Shown: positions 1 to 8,519 of the stretch, one piece after another
How the letters are laid out: every line of letters starts with the position of its first letter
Numbering within the stretch: the stretch's first letter is position 1
Source of the DNA: JACCXG01 sp963785755
Lineage (GTDB): Bacteria; Acidobacteriota; Vicinamibacteria; Vicinamibacterales; 2-12-FULL-66-21
Direction of reading: 5' to 3'
DNA: 64,000 nt
Assembly (NCBI GenBank): GCA_963785755.1
Contig: CAWAXG010000032.1
Coordinates: forward strand, 62,001 to 126,000
Notes under the pieces: generated by a model
Told to the model about the DNA's origin: nothing
The model's database searches: none
The model's input: only the letters and a program-made list of their open reading frames with translations
Program-made: the position numbers and the translations under genes

Positions 1-1274
1 GCTCTTCCACGCGCGGCGGCCATCAGCGGGCGCGTCGTCAATCACGGCGGTAAGCCGATCGCGATGGCGATCGTGATGGCGCAGGAAGCCATGCCGGGAG
101 ATCGCCTCAGGCCGGCGCAGGGGTTTTCGTCGGCTCTGGGAGATCGCACGGATGATACCGGCAGCTTTCGTATCTTCGGCTTGCGGCCAGGCGCGTACGT
201 CGTGACGGCGCAACCGATGCGTGAGACCTTCATTTCGCTCGATGGCGCGACGGGCATCATCAGTGGTGGCGTGCTCCCGCCAACCTATTTCCCCGGCACG
301 GTGTCACCCTCTGACGCGACGCGGATTCGCGTCCGATCCGGCGACGAACACGGACCGATTGAAATCATCGTGAGCCCGACCCGGTTCCTCACCGTCCGCG
401 GTGTCCTGTTGGACCCTGACGGCCAGCCGGCTGCAAACGTCAACGTTTCCCTCCAGCGGCAGACCTCGGGTCTCGTCGGCGTGACGGTCACAAGGCAACA
501 GCTCCAGAGCGGATGGCACGTTCGAGATTCGTGACGTCGCTCCTGGCGAACAGGCGATCGCTGTGAACAGGTACGGCCCGCCAGGCGCGCAATATGCCTG
601 GGTGCCGCTGAGGGTCTACGACGACATCGAGGGCCTCACAATCCGTTTGCAGCCCGGCGTGACGATCAAGGGCCAGGTGGTGTTCGAGGGAACGCGCCGA
701 GCCCCCTGCCGACGATGTACGTCCGGTCGGTGTCGGGACGATACGCGCAGAAGCGGCGCCCCCTCAGGTGTGATGCCGGCGCCCGATTTGTCCTTCGCCC
801 TGGAGCATCAATTCGGCCCAACCCTCATCCGCGCGAACCGCCCCCGGGATGGCATTTGAAATCGGTCCTCCATGGAGGGACGTGATGTGACCGATGTGCC
901 GACCGAGTTCGGTGAGGGCGCCGATCGAGTTCAGGTCGTCCTCACACAGCGTGCCGCGTCGCTCACCGGTGTCGTCACGACGGCCGCCGGCGGCGCGATT
1001 CAGGGATCGGTCGTCGTGCTCAGCGACGACCCGGCGCTCTGGCACGAACGTGCGAGTTCAACGGCGATCGTGCCCACAGCCGCAGACGGGAAATATCGGG
1101 TGGAAGGCTTACGTGCCGGCCGCTACCTCATCGTCGCGATACCCAAGGAGGAGCCGCCCGCGCCCAGCCTGACGCCGAGCCTACTTCGAGCAGCTCGCGA
1201 AACATGCCACGGCGTTGACGTTCGGCGAAGGCGAATCGAAGACCCTCGATCTGAAACGGGTCGCGGTGCAATGA
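1..1274 (+). pseudogene. Carboxypeptidase-regulatory-like domain protein, 5'-partial and multiply frameshifted
   Basis: The reading frame is open from base 1, so the gene begins outside the window. It reads as repeated beta-sandwich units of the carboxypeptidase regulatory-like type (for example ISGRVVNHGGKPIA near the start, and later GRDVTDVPTEF and KYRVEGLRAGRYLI), common in large acidobacterial secreted proteins. The coding sense jumps frame at about 490-515, again between about 690 and 890 (at least two compensating shifts), and at about 1170-1182. The last segment, YFEQLAKHATALTFGEG onward, ends at the TGA at 1272-1274. Family assignment is firm at domain level only, and the biological role is unknown. 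Either this is a decayed gene or the sequence contains uncorrected indels; the shifts lie in short G or C runs, which fits either view. Confidence 0.7.
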
Positions 1275-1363
1275 GGCTGAGGGTCTTTTTCCCACCCTGC
1301 CAGCCCTGCTTCTCTTTCAAGTGAACCAAATCCGCTGCGGCGCCGTTAGCTGAGTGTCTTGCG

Positions 1364-1936
1364 ATGCGACGGATGAATGAAGCCGCCGGCCAATTCCCTG
1401 GAATCCTCGTGAGCCTGGATCGCACGCTCGAGCAGGAGTTCGAGCACCAGGTTCGTGCCTCAGCGGATCTGGCCGTGCGGGTTGCCTTCAGCGTCCTGCG
1501 ACGGCGCGAGGACGCGGAAGAGGCGGCGCAGGAAGCCTTCGCCAAGGCCTACGCCAACTTCGGGGCGCTTCGCCATCCCGATCAGTTTCGCGCGTGGATC
1601 GTCCGGGTAACCTGGCGGGTCGCAATCGACCGATGGCGATCGGATCGCCGGCGGCAGGCAAGAGAAACAGCGGCGGACGACACGGCGCGCGCATCGAACC
1701 CCGAGCAGCTGGCCGTGGAGTCGGATCGCGCGTCGCGGCTCTGGAAGGCGATCGACGCGCTTCCCGAGAAGCTCCGCATGGTGATTGTCCTGTCGGCGGT
1801 CGAAGGCCACGACGTTCGGGAAGTGGCCGGGCTCCTCCGCGTCCCGGAGGGCACGGTGAAGTCGAGGCTGTTCCAGGCCAGGAGACAGCTGGCACAGAGG
1901 CTGAGATGTCTTGCGAACGATTCAGCGACGCGATAA
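1364..1936 (+). CDS. RNA polymerase sigma factor, ECF (sigma-70) family
   Basis: 190 aa, the usual size of an extracytoplasmic-function sigma factor. Region 2 lies at about residues 30-100, with the acidic stretch EDAEEAAQEAFAKAY and the motif FRAWIVRVTWRVAIDRWR. Region 4 follows at about 125-180 with the helix-turn-helix LPEKLRMVIVLSAVEGHDVREVAGLLRVPEGTVKSRL (quoted in part: GTVKSRLFQARRQL). It would recruit RNA polymerase to a small regulon. The next gene begins inside its 3' end and encodes a zinc-finger membrane anti-sigma protein, so the pair is the usual sigma/anti-sigma unit. Function class is secure; the signal and regulon are not known. Confidence 0.9.
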   Translation: MRRMNEAAGQFPGILVSLDRTLEQEFEHQVRASADLAVRVAFSVLRRREDAEEAAQEAFAKAYANFGALRHPDQFRAWIVRVTWRVAIDRWRSDRRRQARETAADDTARASNPEQLAVESDRASRLWKAIDALPEKLRMVIVLSAVEGHDVREVAGLLRVPEGTVKSRLFQARRQLAQRLRCLANDSATR

Positions 1937-2628
1937 TCGACCACGCGTGCGGTGCTCCGATCGAGCCTCACGCCGAGGCGCACCTGCGCGATTGCCAGAT
2001 CTGCCGCCAGACGTTCGACGAGCATCGCCGGCTGCTGGACGATGCCGACACCGTCCTCCGATCCGAGCTCGCGGTGGCCGCCTCGCCGGACTTCGCCGCT
2101 CGCGTGTCGGCACAGACCCGCGAGCCCGGCGCATCGGCACAGCGGTGGACCCTGCCCGCACCGTGGTGGGTTGGCGCGGCGGCTGCGGCCGCGATCGCAA
2201 TCGGTGTCTACGTCAGCGCGCCTGTCGAGGGGCCACCTCCCATGACGTCGAGCCGAGTTGCCGCGCCATCCGTCCACCTGCCCGTCGAGATCGCGACTCA
2301 CGAAGCGACGCCGTCGGCAGTTGACGCGCCGGTGCCGCAGACGCCGTCGACGAGACCGCAGCGTGAGCCGACCACCAGGACGGTGACGCGTGGCGAGCGC
2401 TCGCTCGCGACCAGGTTGCCGCCCGTGATCGTGCCGCCGAATCAGCGGCAGGCCATTGCGCGTTTGAAAGAGCTCCTGCGAAGCGGCGCCCTCGACGAGG
2501 TCGGGGTGCCACCGCCAGCCCAATCGGCGGACCTGTTCGTCGAACCGCTCAGCATTCCGGAAATCACGGTACGTGATCTGCCCTCCGTGGGTGAACCGGG
2601 TTCACCTGGGTCCGGTGGCACTGACTGA
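1906..2628 (+). CDS. Anti-sigma factor, zinc-finger (ZAS) and single transmembrane segment
   Basis: The ATG at 1906 overlaps the sigma gene by about 30 bp, giving translational coupling. The N-terminus holds a zinc-binding anti-sigma signature, H-x3-C-x2-C in AHLRDCQICRQTF. One hydrophobic segment (WWVGAAAAAAIAIGVYV, about residues 85-102) is followed by a proline- and threonine-rich linker and a C-terminal outer domain of about 60 residues, so the sigma-binding part is cytosolic and the rest periplasmic. In known ZAS proteins this domain sequesters the cognate ECF sigma until a stress signal releases it. The distal domain resembles nothing I recognise. Confidence 0.85.
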   Translation: MSCERFSDAIIDHACGAPIEPHAEAHLRDCQICRQTFDEHRRLLDDADTVLRSELAVAASPDFAARVSAQTREPGASAQRWTLPAPWWVGAAAAAAIAIGVYVSAPVEGPPPMTSSRVAAPSVHLPVEIATHEATPSAVDAPVPQTPSTRPQREPTTRTVTRGERSLATRLPPVIVPPNQRQAIARLKELLRSGALDEVGVPPPAQSADLFVEPLSIPEITVRDLPSVGEPGSPGSGGTD

Positions 2629-2639
2629 AGGAGAAGCTT

Positions 2640-3244
2640 ATGAGAGAGCGACTGATGGCAGCGGCGCTGATCGCTGCGTTGAGTGCCACCCCGAGCGTGG
2701 CGCAGGACAAGCCGGCTGGACCCGCGGCTCAGGAAAAAGCCCCGGCTCCGGCGATGCAGCCCTCGGGCGGCCAGGTTCCGCTGAGAGTGACCGTCGTGAT
2801 CTCGCGACTTCAGGGGGACAAGAAGATCGCGAGCCTGCCCTATTCGTTCGGCACGCTCGCCGGCGAGCGTACCAACCTGAGGATGGGATCCGACGTGCCG
2901 ATCATCTCGAGGGCGCCGACCCTTGAAGATCGGCGACGCCGCCTCACCGCCCGAGTGTCAGCTACCGCCCTGTCGGCACCAACATCGACTGTGTCGCCAC
3001 CCAGGGATCAGCCGGAACCTACCGGCTGAGTCTGGTGATAGAGGACTCGTCCGTCCACCTCGATCCCGCACAGAAACCGGGGAACATTGCGGGACTGGTC
3101 AGCGACTATCCATCGTTCCGAACGTTCAGAACGAACTTCACCACGCTGCTCCGCGACGGCCAGACGACACAGCACACGTCAGCCACCGATCCGGTGAGTG
3201 GCGAAGTCATGCGGATCGATGTGTCGCTCAGCGTGGTGAAGTGA
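2640..3244 (+). pseudogene. Secreted protein of unknown function, frameshifted
   Basis: A good Shine-Dalgarno (AAGGAGAAG) precedes the ATG at 2640, and residues 1-22 form a signal peptide ending near SVAQ. The N-terminal half (LRVTVVISRLQGDKKIASLPY) reads in one frame to about 2900. The C-terminal half (SVSYRPVGTNIDCVATQG at about 2954, then GTYRLSLVIEDSSV) continues in another frame to the TGA ending at 3244. The two halves together look like one roughly 200-residue exported beta-rich protein of a type often found behind sigma/anti-sigma pairs in Acidobacteria. At least one indel lies between 2905 and 2955. It directly follows the anti-sigma gene and is probably co-transcribed with it. Confidence 0.65.
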
Positions 3245-3422
3245 CCGGCCGGTCGCGATCGGAAACGGTCCGATCGAACAGGGGATTGGCCGGATGCCGT
3301 GGGCCGAGTTTCCTTGTGCAATGTATTCCGCGCTCCGCGGCGCTGTTCCCCGCCGCGCGCGCGTCGTTCACCGCTCGCCGCTTGCTCTGCGCGTCGGGGT
3401 CAGATCACAATGAATCGACTCG

Positions 3423-4280
3423 ATGGCCTCGAAGCCAGGCTTTTTCGACTACGTCACGGCGGCGTTCAACGCGCGGCCGCTCGGGATGTTCGTCGCCCCC
3501 AACTGGATCGGGCTGGCCGCTTTCGGGCTGCTCGGCGTCGCCAATCCGGGATTCTGGGTCCTCGGCGCAGGACTCGAGCTCGGCTATCTGATGACGCTCG
3601 CCACCAACAAGCGTTTTCAGAACACGGTCGCCGCGCGTCCGCTGTCCGCGTCCCGGGCGGAATGGAACCAGCGGATTCAGCGCGTGCTCAGCAAGCTCGA
3701 TCCGGCTGACCGGAAGACCTACGACGCCTTCGCCGAGCGGTGCCGCTCCATCATCGACCTCCAGCTGCAGGGCGCCACGGAGCCACCGCAGGGCATCGAG
3801 GCGCAGGCCGACGGCCTCGGACGCCTGTCCTGGATGTTCCTCCGGCTGTTGCTGGCGAGACGGACGATCGCCGACGTGCTCGGAGGCACCCACAACGATG
3901 CCGAGGTTCAGCGCAAGATCGCGTCGCTCGAGCGCCAGCAGAGGCAGGCGGAGCTGAGCGAGGAGCTGGCGCGGAGCATCAACGGGCAGCTCGAGATTCT
4001 GCGGCAGCGGCAGAACCAGCGAACGGATGGAGATCGCAAGCTGGCGTACATCGAGGCCGAGCTCGAACGCATCGAACAGCAGGTCGAGCTCATTCGCGAG
4101 CAGGCCGCCCTCTCCACCGATCCCGAGCTGCTCTCGCAGCGCATCGACGAGATCACGGCGACGCTCGGAGGCACCGGCCAGTGGATTCGTGATCAGCAGA
4201 AGGTCTTTGGCGCGATGGAGGACCTGCTGACCGACCCGCCACCGCTCGCGCCCGACGCGCGCGCACGAGAGAGTCAATGA
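3423..4280 (+). CDS. Membrane-anchored coiled-coil protein of the PspA/AAA cluster
   Basis: 285 aa, with no family I can name. Residues about 20-60 form a hydrophobic hairpin (FVAPNWIGLAAFGLLGV, then WVLGAGLELGYLMTLA). The rest is charged and strongly helical, with heptad-like runs from about residue 160 to 260 (KIASLERQQRQAELSEEL, LAYIEAELERIEQQVELI). The likely topology is a short membrane hairpin with a long cytosolic coiled coil. Its TGA overlaps the ATG of the following AAA+ gene (ATGA), so the two are made together. By position it could be the membrane adaptor or scaffold for the AAA+ and PspA proteins (inference). No Shine-Dalgarno is obvious at the ATG. Confidence 0.8.
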   Translation: MASKPGFFDYVTAAFNARPLGMFVAPNWIGLAAFGLLGVANPGFWVLGAGLELGYLMTLATNKRFQNTVAARPLSASRAEWNQRIQRVLSKLDPADRKTYDAFAERCRSIIDLQLQGATEPPQGIEAQADGLGRLSWMFLRLLLARRTIADVLGGTHNDAEVQRKIASLERQQRQAELSEELARSINGQLEILRQRQNQRTDGDRKLAYIEAELERIEQQVELIREQAALSTDPELLSQRIDEITATLGGTGQWIRDQQKVFGAMEDLLTDPPPLAPDARARESQ

Positions 4281-5998
4281 CAACAGCGCTGCCACGATGG
4301 GCAGCGGAGATGCGCGATCTGTTCAGGTCCGGCTCCGCGGCCCAGTTCATCCTTCACGGAAGTGTCTTCGACGTCGTGCCGTCGGCCGGCAAGCTGCTGT
4401 CGGTCCCGATCTTCCTCGAGCAGGTGATGTTCGCGACCTATGACGTCGTGCTGCGCTACGACCGCAGCCGCGGCGTCCGCGCCACGCGCGGCAGCGACGA
4501 CTGGGGCGAGTGGCTGCAGAGCGCGCTCGGGCGCGAATCGAACTCGATGACGCTGATGCGTGAGCCGGGCGCGGCGCTCGAGCTAATCGATCGCTATCTG
4601 CTGCGCACGCTGAACCTCCAGGCCCTGCCCGGGACTCCGGCGAGTACACCGAAGCGCATTGCCGTCATCGTCGAGTTCGCGGAGTTCGTCGTACCTCGCG
4701 GGGATGCGGCGCATCTCGGCGGCCCGTTCGCCGCCAACACCGTCAAGGTCCTGGGATGGGCCAACGATCCGGCGATCGTCCAGTCCAATATTGTGACCGT
4801 CCTGATCAGCGAGGGGCTTCACGATCTGAGCAATCTCGTGGTCGACAACCCGCACGTGGCGGCGCTGCATATTCCCTTGCCCGACGAGGCGGAGATGGGC
4901 GCCTACGTAAAGACGCTCGTCGCCACGCAGTTTCCCGATATCGAAGCCCGGAGCGACGTGTCGCTCGACGTCCTCGCCTCCCGGCTCACGGGACTGAGCC
5001 GCGTCGGCGCCCGGACCGCGATCGCCCTGGCGCTCGGAACCGACCGCCGCATCACGAGCGACTGGCTCGGACAGATCAAGAAGGACCTGATCGAGCGCGA
5101 GGCGCAGGGGCTCCTCGATTTCATCGAATCAACGTTCACGCTGGACAACGTCGCCGGACACGACGCGGTCAAGGCGTGGCTGCGCGAAGACGCGACCCTG
5201 CTCAAGAAAGGCGCGCTCCGCGCGCTGCCGATGGGATACCTCATTGCCGGGCGGATCGGCACCGGCAAGACATTTCTGGTGCAGTGCTGGGCCGGCGAGC
5301 TCGGCATCCCGTGCGTGGTGTTCAAGAACTTCCGCGACCGGTGGGTCGGCGCGACCGAATCGAACCTCGAGAAGATCTTCGCGATCCTCCGCGCCCTCGG
5401 TCAGGTCGTGGTGTTCGTCGACGAAGCGGATCAGGCCTCCGGGAAGCGTGAAGGCGGAGACGGCGACAGCGGACTGTCCGGGCGGGTCTACTCGATGCTC
5501 GCGAAGGAAATGTCGGACACCCGCAATCGCGGCCGCATTGTCTGGGTGTTCGCCACCTCACGGCCCGATCTCGTCGAAGTCGACCTGAAACGGCAGGGCC
5601 GTCTCGACGTGCACATCCCACTTTTCCCGCCCGAAACGCCAGCTGAACGGGAAGCGCTGCTCTTCGCCATCGCGAAAAAACTCAAGTTTCCCCTGACGGC
5701 CGACGATCTACCGCCGTTCACCGAGGACGTGACGCTCGGGGGGAACGAGCTGGAAGGGGTGCTCGTCAGAGCCCTGAGAGTGCACGAATTGAGCCCTGAA
5801 CCGCGAAAACCGCTGCGCGACGTGCTCACGGAGGTCATCAAGGAAGTGCGCCCCAACCCCCACACCCGCAAGCTCGAATACATGGATCTCGTCGCGGTGA
5901 AGGAATGCACGGATGTGCGCTTCCTGCCGGCGAAATACCGGGATCTCTCGCCCGAGGAGCTCGAGACGCGCATCGACGCGCTCAGACGGTTCGTTTAG
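4277..5998 (+). CDS. AAA+ ATPase, Ycf46-like, with degenerate N-terminal AAA module
   Basis: 573 aa. The C-terminal half is a complete classical AAA+ module: Walker A GRIGTGKT (about residue 324), an aromatic pore loop RWVGATE (about 356), Walker B VVVFVDEAD (about 380), sensor-1 region FATSRPD (about 426) and arginines in KRQGRLD (about 438). The N-terminal 280 residues have no Walker A but keep a Walker-B-like IAVIVEFAEFV and the HIPLPDEAE turn, as in Ycf46-type proteins whose first AAA domain is dead. An intact pore loop suggests substrate threading or disassembly. The gene sits between a membrane coiled-coil gene (4-bp overlap) and a PspA gene, so a Vps4-like role on PspA polymers is a reasonable inference but unproven. 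Confidence 0.87.
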   Translation: MTTALPRWAAEMRDLFRSGSAAQFILHGSVFDVVPSAGKLLSVPIFLEQVMFATYDVVLRYDRSRGVRATRGSDDWGEWLQSALGRESNSMTLMREPGAALELIDRYLLRTLNLQALPGTPASTPKRIAVIVEFAEFVVPRGDAAHLGGPFAANTVKVLGWANDPAIVQSNIVTVLISEGLHDLSNLVVDNPHVAALHIPLPDEAEMGAYVKTLVATQFPDIEARSDVSLDVLASRLTGLSRVGARTAIALALGTDRRITSDWLGQIKKDLIEREAQGLLDFIESTFTLDNVAGHDAVKAWLREDATLLKKGALRALPMGYLIAGRIGTGKTFLVQCWAGELGIPCVVFKNFRDRWVGATESNLEKIFAILRALGQVVVFVDEADQASGKREGGDGDSGLSGRVYSMLAKEMSDTRNRGRIVWVFATSRPDLVEVDLKRQGRLDVHIPLFPPETPAEREALLFAIAKKLKFPLTADDLPPFTEDVTLGGNELEGVLVRALRVHELSPEPRKPLRDVLTEVIKEVRPNPHTRKLEYMDLVAVKECTDVRFLPAKYRDLSPEELETRIDALRRFV

Positions 5999-6076
5999 GC
6001 CTCGCTGCGGAGCGCGCGAACCGCGCCCGATAAACGGGGATAAGATTGTCACCCAAAAAACAGGAGGCGCTAGAGC

Positions 6077-6814
6077 ATGTTTGCGCGCATCGGACGGCTG
6101 TTCCGAGGCTTTCTCGGATTGTTCATCAGCGGCATCGAAGAGGCGAATCCGGAAGCGCTCATGGAAGCGGCCCGCCAGGAGTTCCGCGGAAGGATGACGC
6201 AGTACAACCTGGCGCTCGCCAAGATGGCCGGCGTGGCTGAACGGCTGAAGAGCCAGGTCAACGGCAAGGCCTCGCGCGCGCAGGATCTCGAACGGCGAAT
6301 CCTCGCCAACCATCGCGCCGGCAACATGGATCTCGCCGGCACGCTTGCCCGCGAGCTGCAGGAGCTGAAGGCCGATCTCCAGACCGACTCGCAGGAGCTG
6401 ACGGAGACCGAAGAGGCCTACGACGCGAATCTGCGGCAGGCCAAGCTGGCGCAGCGCGAGTTCGAGGACAAGGTCCGCAAGCTCGACAAGCAGCTCTCGC
6501 AAGTGAAGATCAAGGAAGCGCAGGCCGAGGCCGCCTCCGCGCTGTCGAGCGTCGCGTTCAAGGTCGGCGACCTGGGCGACACCATGAAGCGGGTGGACGA
6601 AGTGCTGCAGAAGCGGTACGAAGTCTCCGCCGGCAAGGCACGGCTCGCCAAGGACATGGTCGACATGGAGACCGTGCAGGAAAAGGAGAACGAGCGCAAG
6701 GCGCTCGAACAGGTGGCGCTCGCCGAGTTCCTGGCGAGCCAGGGCATCCAGTCGACGCCCGCCTCTGGCGAAACGCCGCCGGTGGCGTCGAAAGAAATCG
6801 GACCTGAACGATGA
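6077..6814 (+). CDS. PspA/IM30 (Vipp1) family protein
   Basis: 245 aa, within the normal size for the family. It is almost wholly alpha-helical, with a short amphipathic N-terminus (FARIGRLFRGFLGLFISGIE) followed by long charged helices (ANPEALMEAARQEF, AYDANLRQAKLAQREFEDKV). PspA/Vipp1 proteins belong to the ESCRT-III superfamily and polymerise on the inner leaflet to repair or remodel the membrane. A strong Shine-Dalgarno (CAGGAGG) lies upstream of the ATG at 6077. The TGA overlaps the next ATG (ATGA at 6811). Residues beyond about 220 are a disordered Pro/Glu tail. Assignment to the superfamily is good; which partner controls it here is unknown, since no PspB, PspC or PspF homologue is visible. 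Confidence 0.85.
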   Translation: MFARIGRLFRGFLGLFISGIEEANPEALMEAARQEFRGRMTQYNLALAKMAGVAERLKSQVNGKASRAQDLERRILANHRAGNMDLAGTLARELQELKADLQTDSQELTETEEAYDANLRQAKLAQREFEDKVRKLDKQLSQVKIKEAQAEAASALSSVAFKVGDLGDTMKRVDEVLQKRYEVSAGKARLAKDMVDMETVQEKENERKALEQVALAEFLASQGIQSTPASGETPPVASKEIGPER

Positions 6815-8466
6815 CCGATCAACCGCGATTCACCGCGCTCGGCAAGCTCGTCTCGTTGGTGCTCGTCGCCGGGCTGATCACGCTCGGCGTCTACATGATT
6901 CGCGGCCGGAGCGGCAGCCCGGCACCGGCGTCGGAAACCGCCGGGGGTGGCGATGCCGAGCCCGAGGTCCAGGAAGCGAAGGTCGAAGTCCCGAAGCTCT
7001 CGCCGCCCGCGGCGTTTCAGTACAGGGACAACACGGTGCCGATCGAGATCAGCGAGTACGCCGGCTATGCCGGCTTGATCGCGGCCAACGGCGGCTTCGA
7101 GCCGACCGAGAACTCGTTGTTCTTCAAGAACCACGGCTTCAAGGTCCGGCTGACGGTCAGCGAAGACGAGACGTGGTCCGACCTGAACGAAGGCAAGATC
7201 GCCGCCTCGGCGACCACGGTGGACGTGCTGGCGGCCTACGGCCGTCAGCTCCATGCCGTCGTCCCGGCGCAGATCGGGTTCTCGCGCGGCGCCGACGGCA
7301 TCGTCGTGCGCAGCGACATCAAGCGGATCAATCAGCTGAAGGGAAAGACCATCGCGTCGGCGCAGTTCACCGAGGTCGATTTCTTCATCCGCTACCTGGC
7401 GCAGGAGGCCGGGCTGCAAATCAATCCGCTCGGCAGCCTCGACGCGAGCCCCCACCCCGAGCGCTTGAACGTCGTCTACACCGAGGAAGGGTTCGGCGCC
7501 GGCGACCTGTTCCTCAGCGACATCAAGTCTGGGAAGAACCGGCTGGCGGGCTGCGTCACGTGGGAGCCGAAGGTGTCGGAGGTGGTGAGCGGGAGCGGCG
7601 GCAAGGCGCACGTGCTCACGACCAACCGGAACCTGCTGATCGTCGCCGACATCCTCATCGTGCATCGCGGGTTCGCGCAGGAACACCCGAAGGTCGTGCT
7701 CGGGCTGGTGCAATCGCTGCTCGAGGGCAATCGCATGGTGCGCGATCGGCCGGATCAGTACGTCGACACGATCGGCCGCGCCTTCAAGTGGGACCGCGAC
7801 AAGACGAAGCGCGAGCTCGCGAACGTGCATCTGTCGAACCTGCCGGAGAACGTCGCGTTCTTCTCCGGCGCCATCGACGCGGCGGGCAGCTTCAACGGCA
7901 TCTATCAATCCGCCGTGCTCGCCTATGGCGCGGACATCATCAAGGATCCGCCGGACGCGAGCCGGTTCGCGGAGCTGTCCGCGCTCCAGGCGATCGAGAA
8001 GCTCGGGCTGTTCAAGGAGCAGACGGTGGCGATCGCGCCCATCCGGAGCGCCGGCGGCGCCTCGGTGGAAACGGATCCGCTGTTGAGCAAGGACATCCGG
8101 TTCCTCTTCGAGCCGAACTCCGCCGCGCTGGATCAGGCGAACCAGGAGAACCTCCGGAACCTGGAAGCCATCAAGCGGCTCCTGCAGGTCAGCCCGGGCT
8201 CCACGCTCCTCCTTCGCGGACACGTGGACAACGCCCGCGTCGACGACTTCAGGAAGATGGGCGGCGATGCGCTGGTGAAGAGCCAGGCGTTGAAGGCGAT
8301 CGAACTGAGCAAGAATCGCGCTGGCGAAATCAGGAAGCTGCTGATCGAGCGTCACAACATCGACGCCAAGCGGATCGAGATCGTCGGACGTGGATGGGAA
8401 GAGCCCGCGGGTCCCAATTCGGATCTGAACCGCCGGGTGGAAGTTCAGTGGTTCACGCTGGAGTGA
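6811..8466 (+). CDS. Periplasmic solute-binding protein fused to a C-terminal OmpA peptidoglycan-binding domain
   Basis: 551 aa. One N-terminal membrane segment (about residues 9-28) is followed by a low-complexity linker. A periplasmic type-2 binding fold of the NMT1/phosphate type spans about 70-400 (FKNHGFKVRLTVSEDETW, GKTIASAQFTEVDF, LNRLAGCVTWEP-like segment near residue 250). An OmpA-like domain covers about 425-551 (IRFLFEPNSAALD, LLLRGHVDN, IEIVGRGWEEP, NRRVEVQW), which in this family binds diaminopimelate in peptidoglycan. The protein therefore spans from inner membrane to cell wall and could sense a ligand or envelope spacing. It is co-transcribed with PspA (4-bp overlap). No ABC permease or ATPase genes accompany it, so transport is unlikely. 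Confidence 0.87.
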   Translation: MTDQPRFTALGKLVSLVLVAGLITLGVYMIRGRSGSPAPASETAGGGDAEPEVQEAKVEVPKLSPPAAFQYRDNTVPIEISEYAGYAGLIAANGGFEPTENSLFFKNHGFKVRLTVSEDETWSDLNEGKIAASATTVDVLAAYGRQLHAVVPAQIGFSRGADGIVVRSDIKRINQLKGKTIASAQFTEVDFFIRYLAQEAGLQINPLGSLDASPHPERLNVVYTEEGFGAGDLFLSDIKSGKNRLAGCVTWEPKVSEVVSGSGGKAHVLTTNRNLLIVADILIVHRGFAQEHPKVVLGLVQSLLEGNRMVRDRPDQYVDTIGRAFKWDRDKTKRELANVHLSNLPENVAFFSGAIDAAGSFNGIYQSAVLAYGADIIKDPPDASRFAELSALQAIEKLGLFKEQTVAIAPIRSAGGASVETDPLLSKDIRFLFEPNSAALDQANQENLRNLEAIKRLLQVSPGSTLLLRGHVDNARVDDFRKMGGDALVKSQALKAIELSKNRAGEIRKLLIERHNIDAKRIEIVGRGWEEPAGPNSDLNRRVEVQWFTLE

Positions 8467-8519
8467 CGTATTCCGAGAGGCCGCGCGCAGCTGCGCGAGC
8501 ACAGTGAGGTGACAGCTCG

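Noticed and set aside
2923..3591. A plus-strand frame covering the frameshifted secreted protein and the following spacer
   Set aside because: It lacks any domain and runs through the region where the other two frames carry the conserved protein.
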